Below, piece after piece: positions 59,790 through 64,000 of a DNA stretch of 64,000 nt; position 1 is the stretch's first letter; each line of letters starts with the position of its first letter. A model generated the notes under the pieces. It had not been told where the DNA came from. It worked only from the letters and a program-made list of their open reading frames with translations, and did no database searches. Location: NCBI GenBank assembly GCA_035535995.1, contig DATLOZ010000010.1:72807-136806 (forward strand). Reading direction: 5' to 3'. Made by a program: the position numbers and the translations under genes. The DNA comes from JANYCO01 sp035535995 (lineage in GTDB: Bacteria > Bacteroidota > Bacteroidia > Cytophagales > Cytophagaceae).

Positions 59790-62700
59790 CTATTTATTTT
59801 TCACCAATTTAATTTTCATTCGTTCTTCATTTTCTGAAACAACTTCTAAAAGATAAAGTCCCTGAGGGAGATCGGATACATCCATATGAATAGAACTTCG
59901 TGAGCCATTGATTTCTTTTATAGATATTCCATTGGCAGAATATAGAATAATTTTTTTACTGGTATTATCAGTAAAGTCGATATTTAAATCCGATTCAAGA
60001 GGATTAGGAAAAACAGAAAAGCTGTTGTTATTATAAGAATAATAAATACCATTTATAACTGTTCCTTCTGTTACCAGGTAGCTTTTTGAATAATCTGAAA
60101 TAACCGGCATCCCAAGTACCTGCATGGTTTCATTGGTAATGATTGGATCATTATAATCGAAGTAAATGTATGCCTTATTTCGAATGCTGCTGCCAAAAGA
60201 TTTTGTTGTGTCTGCAAAAATGGTATACTCAATGAAACCCTGACTTTCAAGATTATTGGTGGTACTGTCTGTTAAAAGAATATTCTTAAATTCAAAGGTA
60301 GCAACTGGTTGAGGATGGCCAGAAATAGCCCAGCTCACAGGATGACTGGAGTTTCCTATACTAAATCTTGTCACATCAAGATCCATGTCGAGTGTATCAA
60401 CAATTTTCACATAGAATGCTGTATCTGTTCCGGTATTTTGAAAATGAATAGTATACTTTAATGGAGCGGAAGGATCTACATAATGATTAGAAGTAACGCC
60501 TGTTGGAGATACTTCCTTTTCATTTGGGTCGAGACTTGCAACGATTGGCAAACATATAAATTCTTCTTCCGCGTCCAGATCATCTTGAGTTACGGTATTT
60601 ACCAATCCTTTTAAGGCATCTGCAAGACTTTGAGTACTGCCTATACAACCTTCTACCGTTGCCCTTGGTCTGCTGGAGCCGGGATGTTTAGGACGTTGGT
60701 CTGCTTCCAGTCTTATAGTGCTACCATTTGCAGGAATAGAAACAGGTAAAACTGCGCCAATTGCAAGTTTAAATTTTCCTGAAAAAATAAGCGTATCATT
60801 TTGATAAATCCTACAAGTAGAGCTATCCGCCATATTGCCGCTTCCAGCATTTTGAATTGTAAAATATGCTATCCCATTAGTACATTTGCCTACAACTTTA
60901 ATACTTGATTTATCCCAAGCTGCATCCGGTGTCACACAATTTAATTTTGGAGTTATACTTGCGGAGATACATTGAGCCAATCCTACAATTCCCTGATTGC
61001 CACAAACGACAGAATCAATGAGTGTGATGCCCCCTGTCTGTCCTGCGCCTAATAATGGTATTTGATAAATCAATAGTGAATCATTTTTACTATTCCAGCC
61101 AGGTACAGAAGACAAAGCTCTCAAATATTCAGGTAGCACCACTTTTATTTCCGCATTAGCGACATCAACAGAGCCTATGTTTGAATAAGAAATCAGAATA
61201 GTATTTCTTCCACATCGCCTCAATCTTGGTACTGTCATTTTAAGCTCGAGCAGACTACAACTTTTCTTTCTGTCAAAGAAATTCTTATTGGTATAATTAT
61301 TATTAGAGCCGGAAGTATTAACTGTTATTATATCTGAAGGGCACACAGATTCCAGTATAAAATTTTCATCTGCAGTGCGGATTTGTTGTACAGTATTAGT
61401 GACATTTCCTGTATCAACTTTAAAAGAGTATGCACCGGAATTATCTGTAGTTGTATAATATGGGCCAGGAGTAAGACGAATTATCCTTTGATAATTTTTC
61501 TGCTCTGTCGATTGATAGACACAATCTTTATTTTGATCATTTATTGAGGCTCCTGAAATGGTGTTGTAATAAGGAATTGCATAACGGATTTTTGCCAAAC
61601 TATTAAATCTCATACCAAAAAAGGTGTAGGCATATCCTCCTACAACTAACTCTCCATCTGGTGTAGGTATAAAATCAAATATAGTTGTGTTAAAAACCTG
61701 ATCAGTTGGTTGAAAATAACTAGGATCAATTGCTCCGTTTGGCAGAAATCTTATAAGTCTTGAGTCATTAAAAAATCCGGAAGCAAGAATTTTTCCATCG
61801 GGCATTGGAAGTATCTTAGTGATTCCATAAAGAAAAGTTGGCACGGTAAAACTTCCATCAATTGTTCCATCAGGAAAAAGGCGAGCCATTGAAAGTCTTG
61901 ATTGACCATTAACTGTAAAAAATGCTCCACCAATAAGAATTTTTCCATCTGATTGAATGGCCCCAGAAAATAATTCACCCGAAAAGGTAGGGATATTGAA
62001 TGTATTGTCAGTGCTTCCGTCTGCATTTAAACGCATAGCCCCAGTTGTAGTAACGCCGTTGAAAGAAGTAAAGGTGCCAATACAAATAATTTTTCCATCT
62101 GGTTGGAGTAATACTTTTTTAATGAGCCCATCACTTCCTAACCCGACGTTAAAAGAACTATTTATCGTACCATTTTTATTAAGCTTTGTAATTCCAGGAG
62201 CAGGGCTCCCATTGTAGTGAGCAAATTTTCCTGCAACAATTATTTCTCCTGTTGGAGTGATCTGCATATCATATACAGCAGAGTCAAAACCAGTTCCTGT
62301 AGCAAAAGCAAGGTCACGGCTTCCATTTGCATTAAGACGTACAATGCTATTGGCTAATGTACCATTGAAATTTTTAAATCCACCTCCGAGAAGTACTTGT
62401 CCGTTACTCTGAAGTCTGATACATTCTACAACAGTGTCGGCTCCTGTACCTACATCAAATGCAGGATCAGGTGTTCCATAATTATCTACACGTTGTATTC
62501 CTCTTTCATAAGAGCCGCTGTAAGAACGGATATATCCACCTACCAATATTTTCCCATCGGTCTGTAAGGCCAGACTTTTTATATATCCATCTATGCCTCC
62601 TGAACGATTGAAACTATTATCGACTACTCCAGAAGAAGAAAATTTAGCGATTCCAATGTAGTTATACCCCTCAAAATTCATAGGGCCGCCACAAACGATA

Positions 62701-63791
62701 AAGCTGTTATCCGGGAAGAGATAAAAGTCTCTCCCTCCACCATAATTGTTTGCGTTGGTAGGCATAAAACCAGTATCAAGTGTTCCATCTGTATTTAGCC
62801 TTCCAAACTGAGGAAGAGAGGTTGAGTTAAACTTGGTAAATGATCCGCCTATTAATAATTTACCATCGGGTAACAACTTAATTTTACGACAGATATCGTT
62901 TAATCCGAGATAGTTAAAGCTGTTATCTACAGTTCCATCTGCATTGTACTTATAAATAGAATAGGTGTCCGAAGTAGTATTGGGACGAATATATCCTCCT
63001 ATCACTATTTTTCCATCAGGAAGCACTGTTGGAGTGTATACATAGGTATTAAATCCTAAATTCGTTACAAAAGCGTTATCAACCGAACCATCCTTATTTA
63101 ACCGAACAAGTCCGTTTCGGGTTATCCCGTTGAATGTGTCAAAACATCCTGCCACTATAATTTTACCATCTGCGCAAGTATCCACTCCAAATACACTTCC
63201 TCCAAATGCTGCCATTCCTGCTGCTGCAGTTCCAAAATTTATAGTATTATCAATTGAGCCGTCATTGTTTAGTCTCACTATTCCATTGTGTACTTCTCCA
63301 TTAAATGATGAAAAATAGCCGCAGACAAACACTTTTCCATCGTTTTGTAACTTAATAGAGTAAATAACATTATTAGCTCCTATTCCAGGGTTGAAAGTAT
63401 TATCTAATGCGCCGTTTGCATCGATACGCATTATGTTAGTATAGGTCATTCCATTCGTGAAAGTAAATGATCCCGCTATTATAAGTTTTCCATCAGGCTG
63501 TTCGGCAATGTCGTAAATGGTAGCATTGCTATTGCCGGCTAAGTCTAATTTATTAAAACTATTATCTAAACTTCCATCTGCGAAGATCCTACAAATGCCA
63601 ATTACTTTTATTTTGCCATAATAAGAAAAGTCCCCTCCAAGAATAAATTTTCCTCCTTGCGGTATAATTTTATTAACACCACTGTTTAAGGTTGCCATAG
63701 TATTAAAATCAGAATTAATAAGGACGCTTCTGTCCTGGGCAAATAAACTTGTAGTGAGCAGACATAGAAATGAAAGAAAAATATTTTTCAT
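59790..63791 (-). CDS. Giant secreted delta-60 repeat protein with type IX sorting domain
   Basis: From the chosen ATG at 63791 (MKNIFLSFLCLLTTSLFAQ) the protein has 1333 residues. About 13 delta-60 repeats (about 25-760) follow the signal peptide, each near 50 residues with the pattern Q-x-D-G-K-I-L-I-G-G-x-F and N-x-D-G-S-x-D-x-x-F-N; they probably form one or two beta-propellers. Then comes an SdrD-B/Ig-like part (CVYQSTEQKNYQRIIRLTPG), a conserved-repeat module (YVDPSAPLKYTIHFQNTGTD, NKAYIYFDYNDPIITNE) and a type-A sorting domain (SVFPNPLESDLNIDFTD ... LPQGLYLLEVVSENE). It is a surface or secreted protein, probably for adhesion or matrix binding; its ligand is unknown. Confidence 0.9.
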   Translation of the reverse strand: MKNIFLSFLCLLTTSLFAQDRSVLINSDFNTMATLNSGVNKIIPQGGKFILGGDFSYYGKIKVIGICRIFADGSLDNSFNKLDLAGNSNATIYDIAEQPDGKLIIAGSFTFTNGMTYTNIMRIDANGALDNTFNPGIGANNVIYSIKLQNDGKVFVCGYFSSFNGEVHNGIVRLNNDGSIDNTINFGTAAAGMAAFGGSVFGVDTCADGKIIVAGCFDTFNGITRNGLVRLNKDGSVDNAFVTNLGFNTYVYTPTVLPDGKIVIGGYIRPNTTSDTYSIYKYNADGTVDNSFNYLGLNDICRKIKLLPDGKLLIGGSFTKFNSTSLPQFGRLNTDGTLDTGFMPTNANNYGGGRDFYLFPDNSFIVCGGPMNFEGYNYIGIAKFSSSGVVDNSFNRSGGIDGYIKSLALQTDGKILVGGYIRSYSGSYERGIQRVDNYGTPDPAFDVGTGADTVVECIRLQSNGQVLLGGGFKNFNGTLANSIVRLNANGSRDLAFATGTGFDSAVYDMQITPTGEIIVAGKFAHYNGSPAPGITKLNKNGTINSSFNVGLGSDGLIKKVLLQPDGKIICIGTFTSFNGVTTTGAMRLNADGSTDNTFNIPTFSGELFSGAIQSDGKILIGGAFFTVNGQSRLSMARLFPDGTIDGSFTVPTFLYGITKILPMPDGKILASGFFNDSRLIRFLPNGAIDPSYFQPTDQVFNTTIFDFIPTPDGELVVGGYAYTFFGMRFNSLAKIRYAIPYYNTISGASINDQNKDCVYQSTEQKNYQRIIRLTPGPYYTTTDNSGAYSFKVDTGNVTNTVQQIRTADENFILESVCPSDIITVNTSGSNNNYTNKNFFDRKKSCSLLELKMTVPRLRRCGRNTILISYSNIGSVDVANAEIKVVLPEYLRALSSVPGWNSKNDSLLIYQIPLLGAGQTGGITLIDSVVCGNQGIVGLAQCISASITPKLNCVTPDAAWDKSSIKVVGKCTNGIAYFTIQNAGSGNMADSSTCRIYQNDTLIFSGKFKLAIGAVLPVSIPANGSTIRLEADQRPKHPGSSRPRATVEGCIGSTQSLADALKGLVNTVTQDDLDAEEEFICLPIVASLDPNEKEVSPTGVTSNHYVDPSAPLKYTIHFQNTGTDTAFYVKIVDTLDMDLDVTRFSIGNSSHPVSWAISGHPQPVATFEFKNILLTDSTTNNLESQGFIEYTIFADTTKSFGSSIRNKAYIYFDYNDPIITNETMQVLGMPVISDYSKSYLVTEGTVINGIYYSYNNNSFSVFPNPLESDLNIDFTDNTSKKIILYSANGISIKEINGSRSSIHMDVSDLPQGLYLLEVVSENEERMKIKLVKNK

Positions 63792-63870
63792 GGTAGTTGA
63801 GAGCTGTATTTGTTGATCTAATATACAAAAAAATGACAATGGGGTTTAGTATGTGATTGAAATAGGGTTC

Positions 63871-63909
63871 AAAAAAAAAGACCCGACTTAAGTTAATAAG
63901 AGGGGTCTT
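63871..63909 (-). terminator. Terminator of the rRNA operon
   Basis: On the minus strand AAGACCC pairs with GGGTCTT and is followed by seven T, immediately beyond the 5S 3' end. Confidence 0.8.
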
Positions 63910-63913
63910 ATAA

Positions 63914-64000
<87 letters not shown>

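Overview
This window looks like chromosomal DNA of a free-living member of the Bacteroidota, most likely a Cytophagia/Sphingobacteriia-type organism rather than a gut Bacteroidales. Three large secreted proteins end in type IX secretion sorting domains (a GH18 chitinase, a GH16 beta-glucanase and a delta-60-repeat protein), and a fourth ends in a gliding-motility-type C-terminal domain. Perfect TAnnTTTG -7 promoter boxes are present. Shine-Dalgarno sites are mostly lacking, and several genes appear to start with GTG or TTG. The right edge enters a 5S rRNA gene on the minus strand, so an rRNA operon lies just outside.

Positions 1-6400 are an AraC-regulated accessory block, all on the minus strand, on the 3' side of a tRNA-Ser(GGA). 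From the tRNA inward it holds an NTF2-like/SnoaL protein and an HSL-type esterase, then a deletion remnant of an SDR, an intact SDR, an AraC-family regulator, a metallo-beta-lactamase-fold hydrolase, a bestrophin-family anion channel and, cut by the left edge, an LCIB/C-type (theta/beta-like) carbonic anhydrase. Bestrophin and LCIB-type proteins are functional partners in the algal CO2-concentrating mechanism, so a bacterial bestrophin/LCIB gene pair is the most striking item here. Both promoters in this block carry two 16-bp direct repeats, 22 bp apart, placed 20 bp upstream of a -7 box. This is the layout expected of a shared AraC-type activator site.

Positions 7200-26700 are mostly core genes: holA, a bifunctional rel/spoT, a shortened Bat cluster (DUF58, hypothetical, BatA), a small Cys-rich secreted protein, thyA, a eukaryote-type glycogen branching enzyme, a chitinase, a radical SAM protein, a J-domain membrane protein, a helix-hairpin-helix outer-membrane protein coupled to a PorV/PorQ-like protein, obgE, and small hypotheticals.

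Positions 26800-47400 hold an FAD-dependent halogenase/reductase-like enzyme, the GH16 enzyme, a Bax inhibitor-1 homologue, two tiny overlapping membrane-protein genes, a PD40-OmpA protein, a POT peptide transporter, a DEAD-box helicase, dprA, a nucleoid-associated protein, an acyl-CoA thioesterase, an O-antigen-ligase-like protein, an IgGFc-binding/gliding-type surface protein, a class III aminotransferase and an MlaEF-type ABC transporter pair.

Positions 47500-64000 hold an SDR, a 22-residue leucine-rich-repeat protein, a second bestrophin with a lipoprotein partner, a DUF4468 protein, a CoA-binding protein, an FAD oxidoreductase, a MORN-repeat/beta-barrel protein, tryptophan 2,3-dioxygenase facing a glutaryl-CoA dehydrogenase, a secreted hypothetical, the 1.3-kb-residue delta-60 protein and the 5S rRNA.

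Many intergenic spaces are filled by several unrelated families of long, near-perfect inverted repeats. They recur across the window, often between convergent genes. No CRISPR array, transposase, integrase or phage gene was seen.
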